Assembly: GCA_030407085.1 (NCBI GenBank)
Contig: CM059582.1
Coordinates: 210,334,001-210,398,000, forward strand
DNA from: Trichopria drosophilae
Lineage: Eukaryota > Arthropoda > Insecta > Hymenoptera > Diapriidae
Reading direction: 5' to 3'
Length of the DNA: 64,000 nt
Shown here one piece after another: positions 33,954-44,412 of this stretch (its first letter is position 1; the number at the start of each line of letters is the position of its first letter). The position numbers were made by a program, and so were the translations under genes. The notes under the pieces are model-generated. The model worked only from the letters and a program-made list of their open reading frames with translations. It had not been told where the DNA came from and ran no database searches.

Positions 33954-34956
33954 ATGAGCGAAGTTGCTTCAACGTCCACGCTCCTTGTGGACGTCTTCGT
34001 TCCTCTCCTAGGAACGGTGACGCTGGGCGGTACTCCCGCTGGACCCGTCTTTGCGACGTTGCCTCATCGCGCGCTGGTCGCCGTTCCTTTGCCGCTTCAT
34101 TCGGCATGCTTCTTCTCCCGTCCGATTCTCTTCTCCTTGGCGACTTCTCCTGACGTCGCTCCCTCGGACCGTCTCCCAACTCGTCCTGAGTTGTCCCGTC
34201 GCCGAGATCCTCGTCCTCCGATGGCTCAGTGAAGAGCAATCTTCGTGCAGCTACCCTTAGCTGGGTTGCGTTTCCTCGCCTCTCGTAGTCTTTCTCTCCT
34301 CGGACTACTTCGGGGAATTCCGGGCGATAAGTCCTAGGAATCGCCCCTAGACCGGCCAAATCTCTCTTCATTGGCCGATGACAGACCGTTTCCCCGTGGG
34401 GGAAATGCCACGATACGCCTCCAGTAGTCGACTTTGGCAGGACTGGCTCGTGCGGCATAGATCCCATAGCTGGAGGGCCCGAGGTCGACCAGGTCGTATC
34501 CAGGGCTGTCCTCGTCTCCAAGGGGGACGCCCTCCCTCCGGTGTTCGTCCAGGTAGGCTCGCTCCTCATGTGGGACGAGATATATGTCGACGTCGGGTTT
34601 GACGTCACCGTCGATGTCTGGGCCTGATGGGTCATCTCATGACCTGCGCCGGGGCGTGGTGCCTGATGAAGTCCCTCGATGTCCCTCGCTGGATTTCGTC
34701 CCTCCGAAACCTGCGCGATGACATGCGGGTCGGAAGCGCCCGAGACCGCGATATTCGCGTCGCTATCGGATGTCTCTCCGGTGCGGGATCGCGCAAGACG
34801 CGCGCGCAGGACATCCTCGTGTCCGACCGTACTTAGGCCTTCGGCCTGTAACCGCTCGATTATGTCCTCTCGCGAGAGGGGGTAATCCTTACCCTCGTCT
34901 TGCGACATCCCGACCGCCCGATCCTGACGTTGACCGTTACCCCTACTCCGAGGCAT
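33949..34956 (-). CDS. Gypsy gag N-terminal region (ORF1) with SAP-like motif
   Basis: The frame is open from 35004, but the first ATG is at 34956, giving 335 codons to the TGA at 33951-33949. Near residues 24-58 the sequence YPLSREDIIERLQAEGLST and an RARLARSR tail match the helix-extended-loop-helix of SAP domains, which bind DNA/RNA or chromatin. Much of the rest is low-complexity, polar and Arg-rich. It lies upstream of the capsid part (ORF2) in the same frame and would also be the 5' exon of a spliced message to ORF3. The role is inferred from the motif only. Confidence 0.75.
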   Translation of the reverse strand: MPRSRGNGQRQDRAVGMSQDEGKDYPLSREDIIERLQAEGLSTVGHEDVLRARLARSRTGETSDSDANIAVSGASDPHVIAQVSEGRNPARDIEGLHQAPRPGAGHEMTHQAQTSTVTSNPTSTYISSHMRSEPTWTNTGGRASPLETRTALDTTWSTSGPPAMGSMPHEPVLPKSTTGGVSWHFPHGETVCHRPMKRDLAGLGAIPRTYRPEFPEVVRGEKDYERRGNATQLRVAARRLLFTEPSEDEDLGDGTTQDELGDGPRERRQEKSPRRRESDGRRSMPNEAAKERRPARDEATSQRRVQREYRPASPFLGEERRRPQGAWTLKQLRSW

Positions 34957-35004
34957 GGTTTCCGGAACTACTAACCGAGTGGTCTTCTCGCAACGCGGCC
35001 ACAC

Positions 35005-36448
35005 TCACCCCGCGCTCCACTGACCACCTCGAAAAGTTTTGTTTGTTGTTATTTATTGGTATTGTTATCACTCTTTTCTTTTGCTCTCTCCTTTCTCACA
35101 CACTCACTCTCTCTTCACCCACACACACACCCTTACACCTCGCTCTAGGAAGCCCTCGGTGACTTCCAATCGCGTTGACCACTCGGCTACGGTCGCGTAG
35201 TAACGGTCCGACCTCGGCGATAGGCCGCGCGGGCTAATGACCGATCTCTCCGACCGCGCACGAGCGCGAAGGAAGCGACCGAAGCTCGCGGGTAGTCTCG
35301 CACCGACTACGATTACGGGCTTCGAGCACGGTTGCACCTCGCTCTTGTCACCCGCGCTCCTCGAGCTGGTGGCTGTAGCCACTCTTAACACAAAGTACAA
35401 TTTATGAAAATATTAAATCACCAAGCATCCAATATATGGGGGATTGATGGGGCAGGGAATGACGAAACGGGTCAACAATGGGTTGCTGACCCCGTCCGTC
35501 ACGGCTCACTAAGCCGGTGTTAACGCGGTGAACCGTTGCACCGTTGCAACCCGGTCCTGGCACGGCTCCTCGGCGGAGCTCTTCCGTCGTGCCCGATTTC
35601 CCGCGGCCTACCTCTACGGGGAATACCGTCCCCACTCTCCTAAGTGCGCGGGCTGCTTTCGCGCAACGATTCGCGGCGCCTTCTATAACGGGGGAAATCC
35701 CGTCCCCACTACGCGAGATGCGCGGGCTGCTTACGCGCAACCTATCGCGGTGCCTGCTATAATGGGGGAAATCCCGTCCCTACTACGCGAAATGCGCGGG
35801 CTGCTTACGCGCAACCTATCGCGGTGCCTGCAATAACGGGGGAAATCCCGTCCCCACTACGCGAAATGCGCGGGCTGCTTACGTGCAGCGCGTTCTGCGG
35901 TGCCGGTTATTACGGGGGGAAATCCCGTCCCCACTACGCGAAATGCGCGGTCTGCTTCCGCGCAGCGTTTCGCGGCACCTACGCTATCGGGGGAAATCCC
36001 GTCCCTACTACGCGAGCTGCGCGGGCGGCTTACGCGCAACGCGTCCCGCGGTGCCTACTATTACGGGGGAAGTCCAGTTCCCACTACGCGAGCTCCGCGG
36101 GCTGCTTCCGCGCAGCGTTTCGCGGCGCCTAGGTCTATCCCCTCTCGACGCGGCCCTTTCGACCTCCCAAGCGGGGAAGACTATCCCTCCTGGGTGCGGT
36201 CCGACGCGTGTTCCCAGACGGGGGAATTTTTCTCCCGCGCAACGCACACCGTTTCCGCGCAACGAACTTCTCCCGCGCGCCGTGTCCCTTAGGACAACCA
36301 CGTTGCGTGCCCAATATGGCCGCTGTTTGGCACGTTCGCTTTGATAATGGCGAACTGCCTCGTGGTTTCGATCTTTTGCGAATCTTTTTTTTTTTTTTCT
36401 ATCGCGCACTTTAATACGACCGGTGCCTACTTTAGGCACCTTACTAAG
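35005..36448 (-). promoter_or_regulatory. Untranslated 5' leader of the Gypsy element
   Basis: About 1.45 kb lie between the primer site and the gag start with no long gag-like frame. A CT-rich stretch at 35060-35135 (plus strand) and the tandem repeats at 35612-36132 are its main features. A packaging signal or internal regulatory element would be expected here by analogy with other Ty3/Gypsy elements. Confidence 0.6.
35612..36132 (-). repeat. Seven ~74-bp tandem repeats in the Gypsy leader
   Basis: Each unit contains a GGGGGAAATCCCGTCCCCAC block, an ACTACGCGA block and a GCGCGGGCTGCTTACGCGCA block (plus-strand reading). GGGG runs start at 35618, 35690, 35764, 35838, 35914, 35989 and 36065, giving spacings of 72-76 bp. 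The units are diverged in sequence but keep the same order of blocks, including an inverted GGAAATCCC that could form stems. Confidence 0.9.
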
Positions 36449-36466
36449 CCCCGCGCTGTGGCGCCA
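36449..36466 (-). promoter_or_regulatory. Primer binding site, lysine-tRNA-like
   Basis: The minus strand reads TGGCGCCACAGCGCGGGG starting six bases after the 5' LTR. It begins with the TGG that pairs with a tRNA CCA tail and resembles the TGGCGCCCAACGTGGGGC type ascribed to tRNA-Lys in Gypsy elements. The exact tRNA is not certain. Confidence 0.7.
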
Positions 36467-36472
36467 AAAATT

Positions 36473-37435
36473 TGTAACGTATTTTTCGAGTACGCACAAT
36501 ATGCGGCTTGGTGCCGAATTTAAATTTCTTTTCGGCCGTTTACCGTCCGGATTACGGACTTTGGCGTTTCCCAGGGGGGAAACGCCGCGCCAGGTAAGCG
36601 GCCTCACTCGGCTGGCTCAATAATCCCGGTGAGCAAGATCTCGACCCAGAGGGGGTCGTCCTTGCCTCCTTCCGCGCCTGAAATCGCGAAAACCTAAGGG
36701 CGGCTCCCGCACTCCGCCTCGCACAGCTACGGAAATGTTGGGGACAAGGAACACGCGGGACACAAATTTATATTAGGAGATTAATATAGAATTATTAACT
36801 TTTATTGTATAAAAAGGATATAGTGGGCTCAAGGCCCGATACAAATTCAAATGTTGGCTCAGGGCCGACTTACATTTCTGTCGCGGTCGGCAACCCCTTT
36901 GCCTCGTCGCTCGCTCGCTCGTTCCTCCGGGAAAATCCGGGCTCGCTTGGACGACTGTCCCCGGTACGGGTCCTCGGGTCCGTCCTGGATGGGCACCTCG
37001 TGCCTCGTCTCGGGGCTTGATGCTCCCCTCGATCCTTTCTCGCGACTCGACTAACTAACCCGATTCTACTCGGACGACTCTCGACTCGACTTCTCGGACG
37101 ACTCTCCTTGACGATGCCCGACTATATCAACGCAACTCGACTACTTCGACGCTACTCGACTGAATTAGGCGAACTCGACTACCTCGACGTAACTCGGACA
37201 ACTCCTTCAGGACAACTTCTCTATTCGACTCTCCTCGGCGAACTGCCGGTCTGGACTCGACCGGTCGCTCCGCTCGCTTCCGGAGTCCACCGAGCGCCCC
37301 CAATCGGCGACGCTCGGGCTGGTTCGGGGCCGTTCCTGCAATACTAGACCGTAACGAATATGCTCGACGATTCGAAACGTCCGCACTTCCACGACGGCGA
37401 ACGTAAAAGGTCCGCCGGCGTAACGCCCCGTTACA
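36473..37435 (-). repeat. 5' LTR of the Gypsy element
   Basis: 963 bp with TGT/ACA ends and five differences from the 3' LTR. It would start transcription toward lower coordinates. TATA-like and AATAAA signals sit at about 36796-36812. Confidence 0.95.
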
Positions 37436-37833
37436 ATATATATATGTAACAATGATCATAATGATACAGGCAGTAATTAGTAAAACACTGTAAACATGTA
37501 ATATGCATCGAATAGTCTATTACAATATAGGGGCTTGAAGTAAGTATTTTGCAACTTTTATTTATTAATACTTCGGCTGGCCTGTTGTCGGGGTCGAAGT
37601 TTTGAGAATGCTCATTTTCAATTTTCATACGTATAAGAAACACTATATTGTTGTAACATATCTATCGAAGCCACTTGGACCTAAATATGATTGGACCCCC
37701 AAATATCAATATAATTTTATAATATAATTGAAAGCTGTTAGTAAACAAACAAGTCTTAAGGAATAGCGGACTCTCCAGTGGGTCGAAGTTTCTGAGCGAG
37801 CGAAGCGAGCGAGGCACCACGCCAACACTAGTT
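37436..37833. repeat. Right part of the older repeat (copy A), plus a partial tandem copy
   Basis: It matches the reverse complement of 44782-44413 and carries the same end (GGCACCACGCCAACACTAGT) at 37814-37833. From 37834 to about 37915 part of the arm (TTTATAATATAATTGAAAGC onward) is repeated once more. Confidence 0.8.
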
Positions 37834-38059
37834 TTATAATATAATTGAAAGCTGCTAGTAAACAAACGAGTATTAAGGAATAGCCGACTCTCTACTGAGT
37901 CGAAGTTTCTGAGCGCACACTGAGCTTGAAGCATGTCTAAGCTCGAATAAAATGTCAACCAAAACCGTTTGTACAGAATGACTGGCATACTATTCGAGTT
38001 TAGAAAACCACGTTTACTTTAATCGTAACTGATCCCGTTTTTGAGAAATTCAGAAATCA

Positions 38060-38760
38060 ATTCTGTACTTTGGGGTTTTTGGGGTCGCTGAATCCAAATC
38101 TGAAGTAAAAATTTAAAAATTCAAAATGGCGGATGCAATATGGCGGCCGAAAATGAAAAAAAAATTAAAAAATTTACTCGATAGTAACGAAATTTGTTAC
38201 TCAGAGGTTTTCGGGGTTGCTAATTACGAATTCAAGCTTGAAATTTCAAAATTCAAGATGGCGGATTCACATTCGCAATCAGCAACCTCGAAAACCCCCG
38301 AGTAACAAATTTCATCACAATCAAGTAATTTTTTTCATTTTCGGCCACCATATTGGATTCGCCATTTTGAATTTGCAAATTTTGAGTTCAAATTCGAATT
38401 CAGCGACCTCGAAAACCCTTCAGTACGGGTTGGAGTCGAAATGGCGATAAAAAAAATTCCTGCCATTCTGGGCACTTTTTGTAGAATTTTCTGTGTCAAC
38501 GAAGGGGTTAAATGCAGTTACATATATTTAATTACGCAGTAAAATTTAACATACTTCCTGAATGTAATTCCGAACAGTTTGTTGTCAGATTCATAATCTG
38601 GAACTCCGAAAACCTCCGAGTGTTTAGTTTTATCTCGATCAAGCTATTTTTCATATATCTGTTGGTCATGTTAGATCCGCCATTTTGAATTTTGAAAATC
38701 AAAGATCACATCCATACTCAGCGACACCGAAACCCTCATGGCAACGAATTTTAGCTATTT
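38060..38760. repeat. Inverted and direct copies of the ATGGCGGATCCAATAT family
   Basis: Blocks of GGGGTCGCTGAATCC, TTCAAAATGGCGGATGCAAT and ATGGCGGCC occur in one orientation at 38070-38150 and 38205-38270. They occur in the opposite orientation at 38270-38430 and 38610-38750, forming a long imperfect palindrome. No coding content. Confidence 0.7.
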
Positions 38761-38850
38761 TCCATGTTAAAACAATACATAACTTAAATGATCAAATCTT
38801 ACCTACGCTGAATTTAAACGTACAGAGTTGATTTCCGAATTTCTCAAATC

Positions 38851-39290
38851 TTGATTGATCATATAACAAGAGGATTTATACTCCCGGCAAGAAGAATCCG
38901 CTTGCGGCAAGACGACGTTTTAAGAGGGTATAATCTAATTTCTATGATAATTCCTACATTTTTTATTCTTGTTTCAAATTTGTATGTTAGGAATCGTAAT
39001 ATGTTTGTTGAAAGAAACAATTGTAAATCAGGAAGTTACAAAATCACAGCAGGCGTTCCCCAATACATCGGTTCTTGGATCGTTACTCTTCATGTTACGC
39101 ATAAACGATGCTCCGACTACAAAAAATGTTGCTGTAGGATTATTTGCGAATGATAATTAGGTCTTCTTACAAAATAAGTGTTATTATGAATGAATTATAA
39201 ACTGCGGCAAATAGTAATTGGAAATATTTCAATAAATGGAAAATAAAAATAAATACCGATAAATTTTAAGGGCTATGCATACCAAATCTA
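38851..39290 (+). pseudogene. Reverse transcriptase fragment of a LINE, frameshifted
   Basis: One frame reads …ITAGVPQ, the RT block that precedes the catalytic strand. A shift near 39060 then moves to a second frame reading SVLGSLLFMLRINDAP and VGLFANDN. These are the GSVLGPLLFxLYIND and FADD(T/S) motifs of I/Jockey-type reverse transcriptase with the catalytic DD changed to ND. A further piece near 39240 (NKWKIKINTDKF) matches the downstream W-x-LKINxxKT segment. It carries a frameshift, an active-site change and stops, so it is dead. Confidence 0.8.
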
Positions 39291-39484
39291 ACGTTATAGT
39301 AATACGACTAGAGCTGTTATATACCTGTCGTCTAATATTTTATCCTTGCATTTCATATTACTAACGTATTTGACTTTTATATAGAATATTGCGTTTTTGT
39401 ATTTATTATTCGACAAAAAGTTTATTTTGAAAGTAATTTGACTACAAATTATACCGAATCGATTTGCGTTTCGGACACTATCAC

Positions 39485-39735
39485 TGATTGTTAGTACGGG
39501 GCCAATACTTATATAGTACGGAAGTCAATACTGAGTGGTAGTATCTCGTCGGTACTGATTTACTCTAGTTTTCAGTACTTATTTACTCAGGAACACGACT
39601 CCTGACTGCTGGTACATGGTCAGTACTGATATGGTACGGAAGTCGGTGTACTGTCTCGAATCCGCAAATCAGAACCGATTGTTAGTACCGGTTCAGTACT
39701 TTGCCGATATAAATGCCAGTACTGACCAAACTACC
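39485..39735 (+). repeat. Diverged tandem units rich in CAGTACT/GTACTGA
   Basis: GATTGTTAGTAC, GACTGCTGGTAC and GATTGTTAGTAC begin three units (about 39486, 39605, 39678). Each continues with (C/T)CAGTACT-like strings and, in the first two, TACGGAAGTC. At least eight GTACTG/CAGTAC-type strings occur in 250 bp. Confidence 0.6.
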
Positions 39736-39764
39736 AAACTATGTAAATGAGACTGTCGATGAAA

Positions 39765-40070
39765 TTATTCAAATACGCTTTCCAAATAATCTTTTAAATT
39801 ATGTAAAACAGGATATTCAGAACAAGTTTTCATATAACAATTGGTACAAGTAGAATCGCATATCATTTTCTTAAGAAAATCATGGTAATCGGCACTTACA
39901 TGATCTATATTAGCCATTAGCGATTTTATCATTTTATATTTACTTACACCTTGTAATAACAATTTTACATTTTCGCCTATGGCACAAAGAAATCTGAGTG
40001 GGTTCCACTTGAGCCTCGTAGGAAATATTACTTTCGTCTCAAACTTGCCAATTTTGACGAAACTAACCAA
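39765..40070 (-). pseudogene. Cysteine-motif protein fragment, probably transposon-derived
   Basis: A 101-codon minus frame ends in TAA at 39765. It has no ATG (the first codon is TTG), so it is a fragment. The C-terminal half has ICDSTCTNCYMKTCSEYPVL followed by a Leu/Tyr-rich helix ending DYLESVF. The C-x2-C-x4-C spacing followed by L-x2-L-x3-F is reminiscent of uncharacterised repeat-associated proteins in arthropods. That match is from memory and weak. Composition is clearly protein-like, unlike neighbouring frames. A decayed host exon is the alternative. Confidence 0.45.
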
Positions 40071-40430
40071 AACTAAGCGGAACTAAGTAAAACTTAACGA
40101 AGACGGAATCTTTTCAAGCAGACATTACTTGACCATGTTCATCAGATGATACTAAGTTTACAGCATATTCGTACAACCCAGAATGAATTTTGGGATTCGG
40201 TCCTGAAAACACGTGCGTGTGCGTGTTTTCGTTACGTTAGATGACCTGGAAAAATTGATATCACAACTAAAATTGCAGCATAACAAAAATTGCATGTCAA
40301 AATCTTGTATTTTTTGAACATTTATTTAGTATTTTTTTTTAAAATAGGGTTTAAAAGTCACTTTTTGAAAATTTTGACAAAGCCATTCCAATGAGCGACC
40401 CCAAAAACATATGGAAATATATCAAAATAA
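40071..40430. other. Intergenic stretch, nothing recognised
   Basis: AT-rich. No motif or repeat was identified beyond ACGTGCGTGTGCG at about 40211. Confidence 0.4.
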
Positions 40431-41102
40431 TCGTTGAAACTAGCAACGAAAAAGTTTTCTTCTCGACCGTCTTAATTTTAAATTAAATAATAATTAATAA
40501 TATTTCTTGGTGTTACGGGTCAATTAACTAATAATATAAAAATTCTTTCTTAATTAAGACGGTCGAGAAGAAAACTTTTTCGTTGCTAGTTTCAACGATT
40601 ATTTTGATTTTTCTCATTGGATACCAAATAGATATACGTACTGGATAACGATATTCCGTTACCGAATAATAGTCGTATATATATCTACGCAATAATTCTA
40701 TTACTTCATCCTCTGATAGTTTTATTTAAAAATTGCACACTAAATGAAGAAACCATATATACATCTAGGGCAGGGATTCCCGTGATTGCCCTACTGAATA
40801 GTCTACACGGGATCCTGGGACGAAATGTATATTATTTACAATAGGCACTTGTCTCTACGATAGTCGCTAGAGGGACACAAAACCCATTTATATGTAAATC
40901 AATTTAAATACAGATATGAATATTCCAAAGTTAAGGTTTTGTCGCGATTATCATACAAAATCCGGCGATGTTCATCTTTTTACCATCTTCGTGTTTTCAA
41001 TCGAAAACCAAAAAATTATGTTAATTTAAAAAGAATTTTTATATTATTAGTTAATTGACCCGTAACACCAAGAAATATTATTAATTATTATTTAATTTAA
41101 TA
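40431..41102. repeat. Two nested inverted repeats
   Basis: Arms 40431-40479 and 40550-40608 are reverse complements (ATCAAAATAATCGTTGAAAC at the ends; GACGGTCGAGAAG inside). The sequence between them (about 40480-40546, with GGTGTTACGGGTCAATTAAC) returns in reverse complement at 41031-41098. One inverted repeat is therefore nested in, or overlaps, another, suggesting insertion of one foldback element at the edge of another. Confidence 0.75.
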
Positions 41103-41792
41103 TGGAAATGTACTTCTAGAATTTTTGCTAATTTCTTTTTCTTTTAATAGTAAGCTTGAAATCAAAGTTCAAATTATCACACCTGGTCGTTAAAGGTTTC
41201 AACTAAAAAAATATGCATTTTAATTATTTTAATTCCTTATAATGATTTGTCAATTGAACAATGTCGAGTTTTGTATTTTCAAATTTGTTTACATTTGTAG
41301 ATAAAAACGAGGTGAAATGAATCACATAGGAATAGACTCCAACCATGCTTCAAAGGATTAAGAATAAAACCAAAATTATTTTGAGAAGTATTATAATTTG
41401 CAATTTATGGCGCACACCAGAATCAATTAAAAACTTTAAAATGTTTAAAGGTTTTTAATAGTTTTATGTTAATTCCTAGGATATGTATGAAATTTATTAA
41501 TTTTTCATATTCGATGTAGTTCAAAATTCGAATGATTCATCTCAGAAACCTCTAATGTTATTATTACACATATCAGTTAATGATAACAAAATTTCCCTTC
41601 ACACTTTATACAGGCTGAGGACTGTCAAGGTTTCATATCCAGTGAATTTTCAGTGAATATGAAACCTTGGCGTGTTTAAAAATTTGTTCAGAGTCTTCTT
41701 TTCTCTGGTGTTCGCTATATTGTTCGCTTTTGCTGTTACGATTTGTCGAAATATACTAATACTTATTTTTTATATAATTTTATAATATAAAT
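41103..41792. other. Intergenic stretch and duplicated 3' flank of ankyrin copy 3
   Basis: 41600-41765 corresponds to 19130-19310 (shared GAGGACTGTCAAG, ATATGAAACCTTGGCGTG and CAGAGTCTTCTTTTCTCTGG blocks). The rest is AT-rich. Confidence 0.5.
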
Positions 41793-42147
41793 TTATATAA
41801 TTCCTTGGTCCTCGAATGCCCTTTTAACGATATCCTTCTGCAGTGTCCCCGTTAGCATTGATGACCGCTACATTTATACCCCGATCTTCAAGGAGGATCC
41901 TCCCGGCCTCCTTATTATCTAAAATGGCATCTAAATGCAGGGGAGTATTCCCGTCATCGTCGGTAGCATTGACATCCGGGCAGAACTCCATCAGCAGCTC
42001 CAGAATTTCAGGTCCATCGTTGTAGATAGCCGCATGCAGTGGTGTTGAACCATCCGATGTCCTTCCATTAACGTTAGCCCCACTTACCAGCAACTCCCTA
42101 ACTCTCAGGAGGTTTTCGCAAAATACGGCTGTTTATAACTCACACAT
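41793..42147 (-). pseudogene. Small ankyrin-repeat gene, early stop and late frameshift (copy 3)
   Basis: From an ATG at 42147 the fifth codon is TAA (42135-42133), where copy 1 has a Tyr codon. The frame is then open with three ankyrin units: GANVNGRT…STPLHAAIYNDG, CPDVNATDDDGNTPLHL, and RGINVAVINANGDT. Near 41840 the frame should shift to reach a KDIVKRAFED tail and TAA at 41793; unshifted it stops at 41824. The break points differ from those of copy 1, so the two copies decayed separately, or each has a different assembly error. Ankyrin proteins of this size act by binding partners; which partner cannot be told. Confidence 0.75.
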
Positions 42148-42739
42148 TTTTAAAAAGTTGAATGTGCGTCTTTCGAACTTAACTGTTAACTATATACTAA
42201 CTAACTAGCCATATTGAGAATTCCAATGAGTCGTATGCGACAGATACAAAGGGGTGGAAGGGGCAACATTTGTTGACTGGGTAATAAAAAGGTCTCATTA
42301 TCCTCCTACCGACCATTGGTAAGCCTACCGTCACCTTGTCGGAAACCATTATTCCATAAAATTGTTTTTGTAATTGCGGACGTAAAGTTCGTGCGTAAAG
42401 TACTTTTGATGCCTATCTTTCGCGCATAAAGTAAACTTTTATGCACTCCCTACGACGAAATTCGTAAAATGACCGGTCGTGCGTACAGTTATACTTTACA
42501 GCAGGCATCAAAACTTTACGCACTCACTTTACGCGCGCAAATACAAAAAATAGGATACCTAACACGTGTGCAAAGTATACTTTTACGCATGGGACGGGAA
42601 CCATACATACGAGGCGCCGAAGGCGCCGAGTGATGTGTAAAGTTCCCGACCCGTGTGTAACAGTATACTTTACACCCTTGTTAGTTAATGTACTATTTTC
42701 TATGGGTGATTCTTTCCGACATTTGTTTTTCTTTACCTG
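42148..42739 (-). other. Upstream block of ankyrin copy 3, split by a MITE
   Basis: 42717-42739 carries the conserved CAG-GTAAAGAAAAACAAATGTC block. Its continuation resumes at about 42375 and runs toward the ankyrin ATG. The ~300 bp between are an insertion of TGCGTAAAGT-rich DNA and the MITE at 42553-42690. Confidence 0.55.
42553..42690. mobile_element. Second copy of the ACCTAACA/GTGTAAA MITE
   Basis: It begins ACCTAACACGTGTGCAAAG and ends TTTACACCCTTGTTAGTT. It shares GAGGCGCC…GCCGAGTGATGTGTAAA with the 23112-23236 copy. It interrupts the ankyrin copy 3 upstream block. Confidence 0.65.
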
Positions 42740-42924
42740 GGCCATATTAACCGCACGGATTCTCATTTGTTTCTGGATTTTCTAAAGTTGCAGTCTCTGT
42801 CTAATGACTAAAGCTTGAAGCTTATAGATACGAAAAAGGCCCAAAATCTATATATTATCTGCGTACCCTGCACGTTATTAAAATGTCCCAGATCATATCA
42901 GAATCGTGTTCAATTACTTCGACC

Positions 42925-43005
42925 CAGACTAATTCTGGACGAAGTATTGAATTTGGACATTTCGGGCATAAAAATAACCCTATAGTTTTTCATCAAATGT
43001 CGACG
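42925..43005. repeat. Start of older repeat copy B
   Basis: It matches 27220-27310 including the terminal palindrome. It is inserted in the ankyrin duplication (its left neighbour matches about 20095-20110 of copy 1) and is itself split by the hAT-like element. It resumes at 44384-44412. Confidence 0.75.
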
Positions 43006-44391
43006 TTTCAGACCAGCCCTCTCCGACTTCCTTATCGGACGAGGGAGCCTTAGCGATTGATAGTTCTACCGCGGAAGTTCACTAATAGAGCGCGCTGCAC
43101 ACAACCTGCTCAAATTTAGTCAAAAGGAATTCAACAAAAGGAATAGAAAAATACATTGTAAAGTCGATAAGATTTTTTTTGCTTTCGAAGTGTAACGTCA
43201 AAATGTGTTTATGAGACATTTATTTTCATATAATATATACATTGAATATGTACATTAATATAAATAAATAAATAATATAAATAGTTAATTCCCAACAAAC
43301 GGAAAATAATTAAACTAAGTAATAATAATATATATGAATGTAAACAATGCCTCACATGGACGAAACATTTGTTTTTCTTCTTTCTTTGTAATAAAATAAA
43401 TATATATAATAAAACCCAACGCATTAAAACAAATTTTTTCGAATTAAAATGTAATTTCTAAATTCGATCTTAATCTTTTTCGTTTGTGAGTTCTGAAACA
43501 TTGTATCGATATAATATTTCTGTTCAAAACTATTTTAATTTTATCATTTCCATTGAGGTTTATTTTCCATTAATGATACACTTCATCTGTGTTTTTTATT
43601 TTATCAAAAGTATATAAAGGTGAACGAAACCCGACATTACAAAACAACGTCCTACTAACATATTACAGAAGGTACATATTTTTGTGGTTAATTAAATTTT
43701 TTACTAGGGAGGAAGGGTAAAGATTGAAGAAACATAATTTTGTGAATATGTATTTGAAAATGCAGTATTAATATTTAGTTACATAACACAGTCAAGTATG
43801 AAATATAATAAAAACACATCAATCATGTCATATCATTTTGATTCCTTTAAGTTAATAAAAATATAACATTTTATTAACAAGGAAACAATAAAATTTGTAA
43901 AACAAAATTTAACTTCAAATTACCGAAAGAATAATTCTAAGGCATATAATAGAATATAATGCAATAATTTATGTTTCACACAGTTTGCAGCTTTCTTTTT
44001 TAGCACATTTCATGTTATCTTTTTAGACATTTCTTGTCTCACAAACTGACTCATCTTGGTTTCCACATAAAGTGCAACAGTATAAACTAATTTATCCACC
44101 GCGTTATATACATGTGTTTTACATGGAAAATTGATTTTTTAATCGCAAACCAATTCGTTCACAATTAATTCAAAATATTTCGTAGAACGACAGTGTTTTG
44201 TTAAATAAATATTCAATTACGTGTTTAAATCTGCGGCTGCTGTATGATCTATATCCTGCCCGTGAAGCAGGACGTACACAGCGCGCTGTAGTAGAGAAGT
44301 TTGGAACTAGAAACTACACTAATGGTACAATCACTAATGGTACTGTAGAATACAAGTGTTTCATAGGAAGTCGGAGAGGGCTGTTTCAGAC
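43006..44391. mobile_element. hAT-like non-autonomous element, 1.37 kb, with 8-bp target duplication
   Basis: The element spans 43014-44383. Its 19-bp perfect terminal inverted repeats begin CAGCCCTCTCCGACTTCCT. They are flanked by TTTCAGAC at 43006-43013 and 44384-44391, an 8-bp duplication as made by hAT (also P and Merlin) transposases. The CAG start favours hAT. Subterminal GCGCGCTG blocks are also inverted (about 43090 and 44281). The interior is AT-rich without a transposase. The unoccupied site with a single TTTCAGAC is at 27311-27318. Confidence 0.85.
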
Positions 44392-44412
44392 CCTAAGGAA
44401 CCCAAATCAACA

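Larger units (their letters stand above)
27944..37435 (-). mobile_element. Ty3/Gypsy LTR retrotransposon, 9.5 kb, recent, defective in RT
   Basis: Two 963-bp direct repeats (27944-28906 and 36473-37435) begin TGT and end ACA. They differ at only five positions that I could find (for example base 4 of the LTR), so the insertion is recent. The 4-bp flanks are ATAT on both sides (27940-27943, 37436-37439), but they lie in a TA run, so the duplication is not decisive. Read on the minus strand the order is 5' LTR, primer site, ~1.5-kb leader with tandem repeats, gag, pol (protease, truncated RT, RNase H, integrase), ORF3, polypurine tract, 3' LTR. The inserted DNA is much richer in GC than its surroundings. 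The uninterrupted target is visible at about 44782-44798. Confidence 0.95.

Noticed and set aside
30737..34260. Many 60-320-codon plus-strand frames opposite gag and pol
   Set aside because: They are antisense shadows of gag/pol; the minus strand carries all the protein motifs.
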